From Symsagittifera roscoffensis (taxonomy: Eukaryota; Xenacoelomorpha; Acoela; Convolutidae), in NCBI RefSeq assembly GCF_963678635.1, contig NC_087066.1, positions 19,499,996-19,563,995 of the forward strand: 64,000 nucleotides of DNA, written 5' to 3'. The notes beneath the pieces are model-generated. The model saw only the letters and a program-made list of their open reading frames with translations. It was not told where the DNA came from and did no database searches. Both the position numbers and the translations under genes were made by a program. Below, in pieces: positions 9,842 through 22,609 of the stretch; positions within the stretch are counted from its first letter, which is position 1, and each line of letters starts with the position of its first letter.

Positions 9842-12453
9842 CGTGGGCTAAAAAAATTATTATTTTGAGACTGAAAAGCGGTGGTATGGGGTTGTTCTAT
9901 AATTGTTCATATGTATTTTCATCTAGTGGATGGTGTGTCATTATATGTTGAATGGGACTTTGTGATATGGTTGGTCTAAAATTTGGATTATGTGTTATTG
10001 CTAAATTTCGAAAATTTCGTGGGACTAGTGATAGTGGATGGTTATGTGGTAGGGGTGGTAACTGTGGTGCTGTAGGCGTTATGTCTACATTGTTATGTTC
10101 TTCGTCGTATGTGTTCTCTCTTGTTGCTATTTTTGTGTTGTATTCTTTTATTTGTGCGTCTAAAAGAATTTTGTTTATTGATGATAAAAAAATTCCAAAA
10201 AATCCTGCAAATAGTATGCGTGCTACACTTGCTTGTCTATTTACTTGTGTGTGTATAGCGCATGTATTATAGATTCCTTTTAAAAGCGAAAAAAGAAATC
10301 CTATAAAGTTAAACATTGCGTATAAAATAGTCAATTTTTCTAAGATGTAGTAGGGCCATCCTAGAAAATCGAGAATTTCATTTTTAGTGTAACAAAGCTA
10401 AGAATATATATAGGTGAAATATCTTGTGGTCCATATTTTTCACCGTTTAGATATATATAGTCTTTAATGTCTTTAAAATATCCGCTATAATCTTGTGTAT
10501 AAATATCTGCAAATCCTGCGGTTTCGGCAAGTTTGCGTAAGTTTTGGTCAATTGATTGTCTTTGTATAGTGTCCATTTGTGTTAATAATTCTTGGAATTG
10601 TTGTGTTCTAATGTGATGTTGGATATCGGATTTTGAATATATTCCAATTGATTGTAGGTCAATATTTGGGTTTCGAGCAATAGCTCTTATGCTTTCAGGT
10701 GAAAATTTTTTGAGTGATTGCATTAATGTGGGATATGGGGTAAGAAGGTAATATTTATCTTCATCAGGGTTCAGTTGAACTACATTGTGGCTTTTTTCTG
10801 ATCCACATGGGACTGCGGTATCCCAAAAATAGGTTCGTCTTGAAAGTGTGTCAACGAAATGTACTTTATTCTTATAAAAGATTGGGATTCTTTTATAGCA
10901 TCGTTTATCTTCAAAAACATATAGTGGTGATACTTTTTTGGTACATGTATAAAACCATAAAACGTTTCCTTCGCAGTCTTAAAAATTTGATCTATTTCCT
11001 GATAGTAAATATCCTGCGTAGGGTATTTTTAATACTGCTAGTGCAAGTGATTGTAGGATTTGTGTCCTTTCTAATTCGCATAGTTGGTGAAGTGTTTCTA
11101 ATTCAGAGAGTGACATTTCTTGAAAAATTCGGCTAATTGTGTAGTCTAATTTCATATCTAGGTGAATATCATAGTGGATATTACCGAAATTTGTACTATT
11201 CATTAGTGATAGTTCTTGTAAACGTGTGCTTCTAGTGTCATGGGGTTTTAGATGTCCACCAGGTTGACTTTTACTTTTTTGAAAATCAACTGGTATATAT
11301 GGTGTTCCTTCGTTTATAGGGTGACTTGTGGCGTATGGGTCGATTTTTATTTTTCCAGTGGTCATGTCGAATCCTTTTTCGTATTCGACTAATATCTCGG
11401 AGTATTGTGTTTTGTGAAGTGGATTTCTGTATTTACATGCAAGTTCTGTTTCTTGATATATTTGAAAACGTGTCAATTTATTTTCTATATTGTGTATGTT
11501 TCTAAAATTAGAACTTTGTCTTCAAGATGGATGGACTTGTTCATATGGAATTGATTGTATAAAATATTTTTCGTGAAATTTTATCATACGAGCGTGTATT
11601 TTTGCTACTTGAAATGTTGTACATGTGTCTTCGGGGAACCAAACAATTGTTGCTTGTGTTCGTGTTGTAGGGTCACAATAGCCTTGATCGTTTTTACAAG
11701 GTAATCTAATTCCTTGATAGATCATTGTGTTGTCAGATAAATCGCGTGTGAGTTGTATTTTTTCCAGTTGTATTTTCCAACGAAAAACATGATTTCTTGA
11801 TATCCTTTATTTTTTGTGTCTGCTTTGCAGTTTGATGGGTCATTTATACCAATGTGTGGTATTCAGTGTTTATCGTGTATATCATAAGTTAATCTTCCGT
11901 GTGCGCCGTTGTATGGGTATTTTTCATCTAGTTTTATATGTCCTTGATATCTTTCAAGTTCTGCTTGATGTACAGAATCTGCAAAAACTTGGAAATATAC
12001 TAATTTTCTATCTGCGTTTTTATTTTTTGTGATATTTCGTCTTAGTAACTCGTTTTTACAATCTTCGGGATTGAGATGTAAAAGTCGTTCGATATTACTC
12101 TGGTAGAATGATTCGTGGTCAAGTCGGTTTTTATTTCCATTTGAGACTTGTGAACAATGTAATTTCTTTTCAGAAAATGTTGCTGTGAAATTATATCCTA
12201 TAACTGTTGTTGCTCGGGATTTTGAATAAAGTGTCGCTATTACATTTGTTGTTTCTATAGCTTGTAGTTCTGTTTCGCATTGTGATACTTGATTTATTGC
12301 ATATTTGTGTAGTGTTTTTTGTTCGTTTTCTTCACAATCGTAATGTGTTACTAATAAATCTTGGGGTCCGGTGCGGGGGGAAGGGTTTATTTTTTCATTG
12401 GAGGTTACTAGAAAAAGGAGTTGGAGAAAAATTAAAATTTTTAGAATATACAT
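9838..12453 (-). pseudogene. env: env-like glycoprotein resembling chuvirus class III glycoprotein, broken
   Basis: A surface/fusion glycoprotein frame of about 870 codons. It starts with a signal peptide (MYILKILIFLQLLFLVTS), followed by a Cys-containing ectodomain with several N-x-S/T sites. The central part has LCELERTQILQ, then GYLLSGNRSNF, then (10724-10978) SPLY, RIPIFY and FVDTLSRRTY. Near the C-terminus are hydrophobic stretches FNFIGFLFSLL and ILFAGFFGIFLSSI and a Pro-rich tail. From family knowledge, the GNRS, SPLY, RIPI and TRxT-type block is characteristic of glycoproteins of chuviruses (Jingchuvirales) and their endogenous relatives, not of gypsy F-type env; this was recognised by eye, not searched. 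Breaks: stops near 11860, 11522 and 10979, and single-base losses near 11770, 10370 and 9898. It overlaps the upstream ORF by 13 nt and ORF-X by 4 nt. Confidence 0.7.
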
Positions 12454-13386
12454 GTGTATGACAATCCTGAGTATGGGTTATAAAATGTGATGTAACCAAT
12501 TGTCTTTTTGGTATATCTGTCGTATTTGTATATCACTTCAGTTGTTATAAACGGTGGTGGTAGGGATTGAGCTGTTATATTTGGTGGGTTTAATGGATAG
12601 GGATGTTGAGTAATGTTGTTTAATTTAACCGTGATTTCAAATTTTAATTGTAGACTATTTTGTTGGAGTATTTGGATGTTATGATCACGAATGTCTTCGT
12701 GAATGTCTTGTCTATATTGTAGTCTATTTAGTGCCCAGTTTTGGAGTCGGTTACTTTCTGTGTGTTGTCCAAATAATGGTGGAGGTGCTGTGAATGTATT
12801 CCAGTCTAGTCTTAAAGGAATATTTGTTTGTAGGATTAAAGGGATTTCCACGTATTTGTTCAGATGTTGGTGTTGAACCTAAGTAATCTGAGGGTAGGCT
12901 TGAGGTGCTACGTTGTGAAAGAAGCGTAGGGGTTTCTGGTAATATACCGATGGGGTTTTCTGGAGTACTTTGTGATGGGGATTGGGGTATATCAAAATGA
13001 ACTCGGGGAATTTGAAAATTTCTGTTTCGTCGAGGATGTATAATTTGTCTATTTATTTCGACTGTATTTTGGCTTTGACTAGGATTTCGTATTCTACTTA
13101 ATTTTTGTGGTAGTGTTGGGTATAAGTTATATGTTGGTTCGCTTAGAGGTTCTTGTTGTTGAACTGGTGGTTCAGATAAGCGAGCGTGTCGTTCTTCAAA
13201 GGTATATGGGTTATCTTGAAAAGAAATTCGTGTGGATGTTTGGGGGTTTTGGGTAGTTGAAGATGGTGTTGGGTTATCTTGGGATGATGTCGGTGAAGAC
13301 TGACTGAGTGATTGTTGGTTAGCAATTTTTGATGGTTTTTTATTTAATCTTTTAGTGGAAAAATTTATGTTTATTATAGTATTCTT
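12441..13386 (-). pseudogene. Ser/Pro-rich ORF upstream of env (ORF-P), deleted internally
   Basis: I recognise no family. The N-terminal part is Ser/Thr/Pro/Gln-rich; the C-terminal 130 residues (12441-12851) look folded, with PPPLFGQH, a Gln/Leu-rich helix and FYNPYSGLSYTCIF at the end. Copy B has about 230 bp that copy A lacks near 12850, and that deletion breaks the frame in A. No ATG precedes the frame: it opens after a TAG at 13387-13389, preceded on the element strand by a pyrimidine tract, so it may be reached by splicing or by frameshift from the two-helix ORF that it overlaps. Its stop lies 13 nt inside env. Confidence 0.5.
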
Positions 13387-13539
13387 CTAGAAAAAGAATT
13401 AGTAGTATTGTTGCTAGGGCGAATGTGATGATTGCTTTCTTTATACATTTGCATATTGTCAAGATGAGGGATAATAGAATTTTATAAAAATTACAAATAG
13501 TAAAAAAATATCTGTTCTACTAAAAATGGTTCGTATCAT
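13352..13539 (-). pseudogene. two-helix small membrane ORF, frameshifted copy
   Basis: This is the counterpart of the intact 62-aa ORF at 50370-50558. Copy A is one base shorter near 13480, which shifts the frame inside the first hydrophobic segment. The start codon and the last 20 codons are recognisable. Confidence 0.5.
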
Positions 13540-14358
13540 TTAGATAAGTTTTGTGAATCGTACCTGTGGATATAGTCAATAGCTTTTGAAAGCTGGAGGT
13601 ATAGTTCAAATATGGAATAGAAAATTTAAAAAATTTTGCAAAAAATGATTAAGATTATTACAAAAGATTCAAAGGTATCAAAAAGAAATATGATTAAAAG
13701 TTTAAATATCGTTAAAAAGTAAAAGAGAATGTTAAGAATTATGTTGACTGGTCGAGAGAAGAGCATTTAAGAAATGGCTTCTCGATCGAATATTTTTTGT
13801 TGTTTGAGGCAATTTTCAAGTGTGGTCGAATTATTTATTGGTTTTTTGACAAGTGGGTTGAGTTTTGTGAAAAATTGTTGGGGGCGAATTTTATGGTGAT
13901 CGGGAGGTCTTCTTTGTATTTATTTTTATTTGTCAAGTGATCTGGGGTATTTTTGAGATTTTTATACTTTACGCTAATTAAAATGGTCGTTCTTTTACTT
14001 TAGGCTAATTTAACATATTTGTTTGGGGGTATTTGAGATCGGAATTGGGGAAATATTGTTGATCTTTGGGTTATTAGATAAGGGAGGGTTATGATATTAT
14101 GGTGATATTTATTTTAGTTGTCAAGTTGGAGTGGTTTGCTTATTTTTGACCTGGAGGTCGCAAAGTTATAGTTATAGATATGCCTGGAGTTTAATATCGT
14201 TCGTCTAGTTGGTTTGTGTTAGAGTTAGAGAAGGTGACGGATTGGATGAATCCTATTGGCTAATTTTGAACTAGAATCGTTGCTTGTTTGTCAGCATGTT
14301 ATTTTGAAAAATGAAAGTTCAAAATATTTCAGAGGTGCAAAAATTGTTAAATATAAAA
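13540..14358 (-). other. spacer between pol and the env block
   Basis: About 0.8 kb with no ORF conserved between the copies. In copy A it is rich in T and G on the plus strand. In element sense it includes two copies of TAGCCTAAAGTA (near 13990; clearer in B at about 49900 and 49930). It may hold signals for a second transcript. Confidence 0.45.
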
Positions 14359-17300
14359 TTAAAGCTGTTTTTGAAATTCGACTTTCTTTAATATTTTAGA
14401 CTGTGGAATGAATGTTTTATAGTTTTTACGTGGTTGATTTCTAAGTCGTGATGACTCTCTATGTTTTGATTTGTCGATTTGTTCTTGGGGTATTATTTTT
14501 TCTGTCAGTTTTCTATTTTTTCTTTCTTTTTGAGGTATATTTTGATCTAGTATTTTTTGTATTGTTTTTCGTTATAGTTGATTTTTTATTTTGGTTTTCG
14601 AGATGAATGTCATGTTGTTCTTTTGTTTTATTCTCCGTATGTGGGTTATTTTGAATAACTTTTAAAACTGTGAAAGAATATAATTGAGTTAGTTCGCGTA
14701 GTGCGTATTCTTTTGGGTAATAAGGTAATAGGTTGTTTCGGTGTTGAAAAATTTCTTTTTTGTCTGAGTCGGTAATTTTATATGTGACATCAGTGGGTTT
14801 GGCAATTATTTGGTATGGTCCTTTACGAAGGGGTTGTAATTTTTTAGAGATTCCTTTTTGAGTGTTAAAATTGGGTATTAAAACAAATGTTCCAATTTTT
14901 AAATCGGAGGCTGGTGTAAAGCGTGAATTTATTTTTTCATTAATGTTTTGTCTTTGTAACAACTTTTTTGTTACTTTTTGGTAAATTTCATTGTGTTTTT
15001 TATCTCTGTTTAAAATCCATTCGGTGTGTGTACCGGAGGCGAATTTAAGAATTTGTGGGTGATGAAAATGATCTTCATCGTGTGTATGTAAAGGTAGGTT
15101 ATAACAAATTGAGTCTTTATTCGGTTGGCAATGACTTTGTGCATTTTTATGAGAGTTTGCTGTAAACATAATTGGTTTGCGTGGCTTTTGATTAAAAACC
15201 ATTTCATATGGTGACATTCCTAGAGTTGTCGTGATTTGTGAATTATATGCTCAGGGAAATAGTTTTACATCTGCTGACCATTCGGTGTATCTTGTATCAT
15301 TTCCATTGATGATACATCTAAGATATTCTTGTAGTGAACGGTTCATACCTTCGACTAAGCCGTTTGTCCAAGGTGCGTGAGATGTACGTGGTTTGTGTTT
15401 GATGTTATATAAATGACATAGTGTGATGATTTCATTATTTATGAATTCTGTACCGTTGTCTGTAACTAAAATTTCTGGTAGTCCGAATTTGGCTATCCAG
15501 TGTTCATAGAGTGTTGTGTAAGCGTAATAACCGTTACAATGTGGTACTGGGTTAAGTGCTACATAATGTGTAAACGCGTCAACAATTACCATAATGTAGG
15601 AGTTTCCTTCGGATGAGGGTGAAATTGGTCCTTTTGTATCAAATGAAATACGGTGGTTAAAGTACAAACTTTGTCCTTTAAAATCTTGTTTTTGTGCTAT
15701 TTGTTTTTGATTTGGGTAAGGTTTATTTAGCTGACATACTATACAATCATTGCATAGTACTTTTATCCAAATTGGTGCATTTGGAAAATGAAAGTTTTGT
15801 ATGAAATTTGAATATGTTTTCTCTGATCCAGAGTGTCCTTTAATGTTTTGTGTATGTGAAATATTAAAAGCTATAAGAATCATACTTAGGGGGAGACAGG
15901 GAACTGTAGATTCATTTAATTGGTATTCTAGAAGGTCTGTGTTTTCGTTAATTGTTGTATTATTGAATTTTCGAAAATATCGGAGGAGTGTTTTATTTCC
16001 TAAAATAGTTGTATCTGCCTTGACGGGTTTAGTTTTATATTTGTGCCATGATTTTAGTTGTCTAATTACTGGGTCAAGATTTTGATATTGTTTCAAAGTA
16101 TCAATTGTGACTTTATTCGTTGGGGGGAGAAAAATGTTTTCAATTTCTAATTTAGATAAAGGAATTGTATCAAGTGGGTCATGGAGGTCAAAAACTTGAT
16201 TTATTGTATATTTTGAATTGTTTGTTTGTGGTCCTGATAAATTTATTTTATCAGTTAGATTTTCTTTTTCAATTAATGGAAAAAGGTCTTTTTTATGTGG
16301 GTGTTGTTTTACTCTTTTTTGTTGGGTGTTATTTTTTATCCATTGTGAATATGGAATTGGTTTGAAAGTTGATGTTCCAAGTAGATCAACTTCGTAGTGG
16401 TTATTTTGGCAATCTAAATAAAGTGGGAAGTGTTGTAGATTGTTTATTTGTGATTGTTCAACGACAGTTTTTACTGCATATTTGCATTCTAGTCGGGGTG
16501 ATGTTTCGTTTTCTGCAAGGTAGAATTTTATATTTTTGGGTATTTCTACTGTAGTTTTACGTGTAAGTAATTCAGGTGGTGTATTTCGACTTAAAGTGTC
16601 TGGTAATGCAAGATTCTTTCCTGCTGTCCAAACTATATGTAAGTTTGGGAATTTCATTAGAATTAGTTGAAATCTATAAACTCGGTGGTTTGGATTAGAT
16701 TTTTGTGTAAAGAGAAAAATGATTGGTTTGTGATCTGTGAACAGAACTGTTGGATGTTTTGATCCAAGTATCAGGAATTCATATTCTGTAAGTGTATATA
16801 TTATGGCTGTACATTCTCTCATTAGAGTTGAGAGTCGTAGATCTGCTTGAGTGAATAATCGAGAATTTGCTGATATAAGATTCATTTTGTTTGTACCATT
16901 GTGTGATTGTAATAATGCTGCGCCGATGCCAAAATTCGAAGCATCGCACATTGCATAGAATGGTTGATTTGGATCTGGAATTGTATTCGAAATTTGTTCA
17001 GTTAAGAGTTTTTTAATTTCTTCAAATCGTGCTTGATGTTCTGTGTTCCATTCAAAATTATTTTGTTGTCTAAGTATATTATAGAATGGTCTTAGGTATA
17101 ATTGCATTTTATAGACATATTTGCTTAAAAAATTTAACATTCCAAGGAATTCTTGGATTTTCTTTTTGTTTGTTGGTGGTTGGAGCTTTTGAATAGCATC
17201 AATGGAGTGATTGTTTTTCTAATGGAGTGATTGTTTTTCTTTCTATATTGTGTCCTAAGAATTTAACTCGTGTTAAAAAGAAGTGTGATTTATCGGGGGC

Positions 17301-19970
17301 GGCCTTCAGATTTTCGTTCTGAAGTATTTTGTGATAGTGTTCTAAAACTTTGAACATTTCTTCTTTTGTCTGTGATTGCATAAAAACATCGTCTAAATAG
17401 TTGATTGCGTTTTTCTTGAGTATTAGTGGTCTAAAACTTTTGCTCATAAAAGCTGAAAATGCTGCTGGTCCTATGGATATTCCATAGAATAGGCGGATGA
17501 ATTCATATTGCTGATTTCCAATAACAAATTGTGTTAAGCGTCGCGATTGTTCATCTAGTGGCATTTGATTATATGCACTATTCATATCTGCGGTTGTAAA
17601 GTATTTTCCGTTTATTTTTGTTAAAATAACTTGTATTGGTTCAATAGGCCAATTGCATTTTGATTCGTCTATTAGTGAATTAAGATATCTAGCGTCTAGA
17701 ACTATTCTTAATGATTCTCCTTTTGCTAGGATGATAACAGGGTTGATAAATGTGTTACCTTTTGGTTGTTCTTCTTTGTTTACCGGTGAGATAATATTGT
17801 ATTGTTCTAAAATATCGAGTAATCTGTTTACTTTATCGTGTAAATGAATTGGTACTTTACTTGCTCTTTGTTTTTTGAAAACTGCGTCAGGTTTTAATGG
17901 GAGATGTAGTGATGAGCTGATTTTGCCAACATCAAATTTGGATGTTGCATAGACTGATGAATATTTTATTAGCTGTTTGGCTAATTTATCAAATTCGTCT
18001 TGTGTTATTTGTGAATGTTGGAAGTTAAACATTGTTAAAAATTTCTGTTGATTCTCTGTATAGTTATTTATGTTGAATGTAGGTTTGAAATATGGGGTTT
18101 TTGTGAAATAACCTGTATTTCTTTTTTCATTACTTATTATATTATTTATGGATAATTCTTCATTAAGAATTGTGGATTGACAAATATCTAATAATTGGAG
18201 TATATTATTTACGCGGTATGCTTTTTCGTGTATTGGTGATATCGTAGCGTTGGTTTCGCAATAGCCTAAAAGTCCTAAAGGTAATGTTACTTGATAGGGT
18301 GTATTGTTGTATACATGTAGAGAAATAATATCTGAATTCGAGTTTTTCAAATATTTTATGGATGAGATTGTGATTTTGAAAAACTTATGGATAGGTTTGA
18401 ATTCAAAATCTGACATATAGAGTTGTTGTTTATTTTGTTTTTTATCATATTGGTGAACTTGTTTTATTGAAAAATTATATATGTTTCCTGATAGTGGTTT
18501 CAGGTGTTTTCTTTGTTGATTATATATCGGATAAAATTTTGAAAAGAATGGTGGTTGTTTATTTAATCTTTGAAAAAATGTTAGGGATGTGTCTTTTGTT
18601 TTTGTGTATTTATCTTTGATTAGTATTTTACTATTCAAAATGTTGATTGTTGGTATATATTTAGAGATAAATGGTATTCCAATAATTTTGTGTTTAATAT
18701 CAGTGATATGGAATATTTGTTTAAATGGTTTATTTAAAATTTCATTTTGCTCTATTGTTCTTGTGGGGAGAAGAAATAATTGAATTTTTCCATAGTTTAC
18801 CAATGTTGATCCTTGTGCTGTTGCTAGTTTACTGGATGTTTCAAGAGGCGTTAGTTTTGGGTGTAATGATTTTATCTCATTCCATGTGGGAATGTTTATT
18901 ATGTTTGATTCTGCTCCTGAATCAATTAAAAAATCAATTTCAAGATCTGGTGGTTGAAATTCTTTGTTTCTTGGGCTTTCTAAAAGAAATGGTATTGTCC
19001 AAATTTTTTCTTTGGGTTGTTCTTTTTGTATATTTTGATAGATGTGATTTGTATTCAAGCATTTTGTTTTGTCATTTTCATTGGATTGATTTGTAGTGTT
19101 GATTTCGTTAGTTTCTTGTGCCGTTTGTGTAGAATGGATGGGTTCAATATAATAATTGTGAAGGAGTTCTAATTGATTTTCATATATATGTGATGAAAAA
19201 GGTTGTTCATATATAATAGGTTCGTAGTCATTTTCGACTGCTATCATATTGATGGAGATAGTGTTTTCTGTATCACTTTCTGAATCTGATGATTCACAGT
19301 TTATTTGATTTAGTTGTAGTTCGTTATTTCCTGTGTCATCAATACCTGGGAGGTCTGATGTTGTTTCTGGGTTTGATTGTACTTGATTAATATTTCTTTG
19401 ATGTTTAGGTGTACTACTTCTGTGGCGATTGTTAGAATTATTATAATGGTTATTATACATGTGTGGTGATTGGGAATAATTTCTATAACGGTTATTATAA
19501 CTTGAATGTCGATTTTGTGAATTATTTCGTGATCTGTTTTGATAATTATTGTTTGGTCTGTTATAGTTTGATCTATTATATGAGTTATTCCTTGATCGAT
19601 TGTTCGGGTAATTCTGGTTTCGGTTGTTTGAATAACTTCTATTTCGATTATTGGAGTAGTTTCTATTTCTATTGTATGATGAGTTTCGTGATTGATTGTG
19701 TGGATAATAATTATTCCTTGATTGGGAATTAGATCTAGAAACAAATCGTGTTGTATTCGAATTTGATCTGGAGTAGTTATTTCGACTATTTGGTCTATTA
19801 TAATGATTTTGTGACGAATTTTGTGTATTTCTTCGTTCTGGTGATCTTCCTCTAAAACTTGAGTTATAAGGTGATTGAGTTCTCGTGTAATTGGTATTGT
19901 TCGGAAGTGGTTTTCCTGAACTGTTGTTGCTGTATACATTTTTGTTCGGTAGATTTTGATCTTTTTTCAT
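14359..19970 (-). pseudogene. pol: gypsy-type pol: protease, RT, RNase H, integrase (copy A, broken)
   Basis: The order PR-RT-RH-IN marks Ty3/gypsy. The first part (17199-19970, 923 codons) opens with an Asn/Arg/Ser/Tyr low-complexity segment, then retropepsin motif LIDSGAE (near residue 348), then RT with FTTADMNSAYNQMPL and the catalytic YLDD (near residue 857). The second part (15251-17140) has RNase H (CDASNFGIGAALL, MRECTA, FTDHKP), the integrase HHCC finger (HTQNIKGHSG ... CNDCIVC) and the DDE core (FDTKG, TDNGTEF, GLVEG). The third (14513-15217) ends with the GPY module (RKGPYQIIAK) and a basic tail. Breaks: a 20-bp tandem duplication near 17205-17245 and a TGA near 15252. A conserved SSRLRNQPRKNYK tail continues to 14359 in another frame. 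Confidence 0.9.
19310..19960 (-). repeat. Asn/Arg/Tyr/Ser low-complexity segment between gag knuckle and protease
   Basis: Around 150 residues made almost only of N, R, S, Y, Q and P with repeated NNRNR and SYNRS units, visible in both copies (B near 43780-44320). Its codons make other frames open too; those are shadows. Such composition is typical of RNA-binding, phase-separating segments. Confidence 0.7.
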
Positions 19971-22609
19971 GTACTGATAGAATGATTTATTTGGTTCTTT
20001 ATATTTTTGAGGTTTGTTTTGATTGTCCTGTTGTTTTTGTCTACATTCAGAAATACTATGTCCGTATCGTCGGCAATAATTACACCATTTTTTGAAAGAT
20101 GGTTTGCCTTTAAAGTTTGGGTGTTTTTCATAAATATTGAGTATTTCAGTGATTTTTTCAACGAGGTCTGTATCTGATTGCTGTATATTGTTGATATTTG
20201 TGTTTCAATTTGGTTAACATATTGTAATTTCAGATTTTCTGTTTCTTCAAGTTTCATTGTGATTTCCGCTTGTTCTAGTTTGTCTACTAGTTTTCGAAAA
20301 TCTAAATCGGGTTCTCGGATTGAGGAAGGATGGGATGCTCTCTTTTTTATTGCTATTTCCCTGAATTGAGGTGTTAAGGTCATCATTAAAATTTCTGTCA
20401 TTTTTGTGTTTTTATAGTCATGTGTATTAAGTGAATATGCTTTTCGAACTAGTGTTTCGATGCGTACTGCTAATTGTTTGACAGTTTCATTTGGTAATCT
20501 GCAAATTTCATTACATAGAACTCTTTGGTGTTGTTTATTTCTTTCGGAGTCAAACATTTTTGAAAATTCTTGTGTAAATCTTTTCCAGTCTGATTTTATT
20601 TCTATAGGTGATACTGAAAACCATTTTTGAGCTGCGCCGTCTAAGGTTGTCTGTATCAACGCTGTGCATCGATGTATCCAATTTTGATGTAGTGGCGTAT
20701 TATTTGGTTCAGGTCCTATATTTAAAATTAAATTTGCTGTTACTGCATTTAAATAATCTTCTACAGAATATTCAGGGTCTGTTCCTGTGAATACCATTAA
20801 TGGTTTGTTTGATGTTATTGATGATCCACCCAAAAGGTATGGATTCATTGTCATTTGTAATGATTCTGCTGCATTTGGCATTTGTGAAAAATTCGAAAGT
20901 TGATTTTTTGTTATTTCGTGTTGTTGAAGGTAATATGGAAGTGGTATTTCATTTTGCATTTGTGTTGGTTGATACGAGTGTGTAATCATTGGGTTTTGTG
21001 GCTGAATTGGTTGAAAAGATTGTGTATTAATTGGGTTTTGCATTTGCATTGGTTGTTGATTTTGTGTATCTGTTGGGTATGGAGAAAAAATTCTATGATA
21101 TGTATACGGTTTTTGCACTCCTTGTCCACGATATTTTTGAGTATATGGTGCAAATATATCTGGTTGTAAATAATCATCATCAGAGGATAGGTAATCCGTT
21201 TGATGAGGTGCTTGTTTTTTATTTTTATTCTGTTGAAAGAATGGGTAATTTTCACTACGATCCTGTGGAGGATGTGAATTAGTTTGAAAATTTACTGAAT
21301 TGGTTGTTGCCATTGGGTTATCCCAATATCGAGATCTTATCTGATTATTATTATTTTTTTGGGGGGGATAGTTTGTTTTTGATGAATGTGTGTAATTATA
21401 ATTGTGTTCCGCAAAATTGTTTCTTGTGAACGTTCTGCGTGTTTTTGACGGTATTGTCATGGGTCTATATGTTTGATAATCCATTTGTGAATATTTTGGA
21501 GCAACCGAAGGTTTAACGGTTGATTGTAAGGTTACCTGTGCTAGTGAAGTGTTTGTATTTCTTGGTGTTGTTAAATTTGGACGTATTGGTGAAATACTTC
21601 GTTGTGTAGTTGTTGTTGTTTGTACAATTTCTTCATTTATGAAGTGTGATGGTGTTTGAATATCTTGTTGAGTGAGGTTCCTAGTTCCATTAAGGTTTTC
21701 ATTGTGTATGACGGTCGAGTTTAAGCTGTTATTTCGCGTATCGGGTAAAAATGTATTGTAGTTTAATGGTGTTGCATCAATGGATAATGGTATTACTCTT
21801 ACATAATCTCTTGTATAAGATATTGTACTTATTGCTTGACTTGCAATTGATTGTGGGATATTTATAAATGCATAATGAGACCATTCGGGGTCCCAAACGT
21901 AGTCTGACTGTTCTGTGATGGCGGTATCATCGTTTGAATTTTGAGGTCTGAAATTTTTTCTTGCTTGTGAAATTAAATCTATATTATGTGTGAAATAATC
22001 TATTATAAACCATGCCAAGATTTTTTGTAAGTCATGTTTTGTATGTTGTGAAACATCATCTTTAGTGAAATTTTATTTAATTATATGTAGAAAAGTTGAA
22101 AATAGTGTGATTTCATGTCGTACACTTATATGTTTAGATGTCTCTGTCGGTGAGACACTTGGGATTGGAATTTCGTTTTCTAATATTGAGATATAACTAT
22201 ATATTATGGCAAAAACTTCATTAGTGAATATGGAGTTTGCTCTTTGTGAGTTATGATATTGTATGCTTTTTTTGTATTCTGAGAATACTTTTGAAAATTC
22301 TAAATCAAGGTCGTCTGTTTGAATTACATATTTGCGGTGATTCGGGTTTGGTGAGCTGAATTCTATGGTGTAGATTCCGTATTGTTGTGTCAAATTACAT
22401 ATATCTTTCAGATAGTGATCAATAATTTGTCTTTTGATCTTTACATCTGGGAACTCTGCTTTACATGGGCTGATTCCGGGTTCAAATAAATTTTGTAGTA
22501 AATTCTTGCAAAGTATATGCTGTCCTCTATCATTGGGTGCATCTACGAGGAAGGGTAAGATATCGTCATCATCTGGATTATCTTCACTTGGAGTGTGTGT
22601 ATGGCTCAT
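19967..22609 (-). pseudogene. gag: gag of element A (one stop, one frameshift)
   Basis: About 880 codons. The N-terminus is acidic (SEDNPDDDDI). The middle is Pro/Gln/Asn-rich. The capsid-like retrotransposon gag domain lies in the last third (VFTGTDPEYSVEDYLNAV, AAQKWFSV, FSKMFDSERN). The CCHC knuckle CNYCRRYGHSISEC, kept in frame in copy B, lies in another frame here because of a 7-nt loss near 20200. A TAA replaces a Glu codon near 22073, splitting the ORF into 178 and 683 codons. Near 20010 copy A has one more A than copy B; that extra base makes the knuckle frame run straight into pol, so the working element probably had a single gag-pol frame. Confidence 0.85.

Noticed and set aside
15801..16554. 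Plus-strand ORFs inside copy A pol
   Set aside because: Antisense shadows of the integrase and RNase H region; hydrophobic runs come from reading Asn/Lys-rich codons backwards.
19310..19939. 209-codon ORF overlapping the start of pol in copy A (and a similar one in B)
   Set aside because: It is an alternative frame through the Asn/Arg/Ser repeat; the pol frame continues into protease, the other does not.
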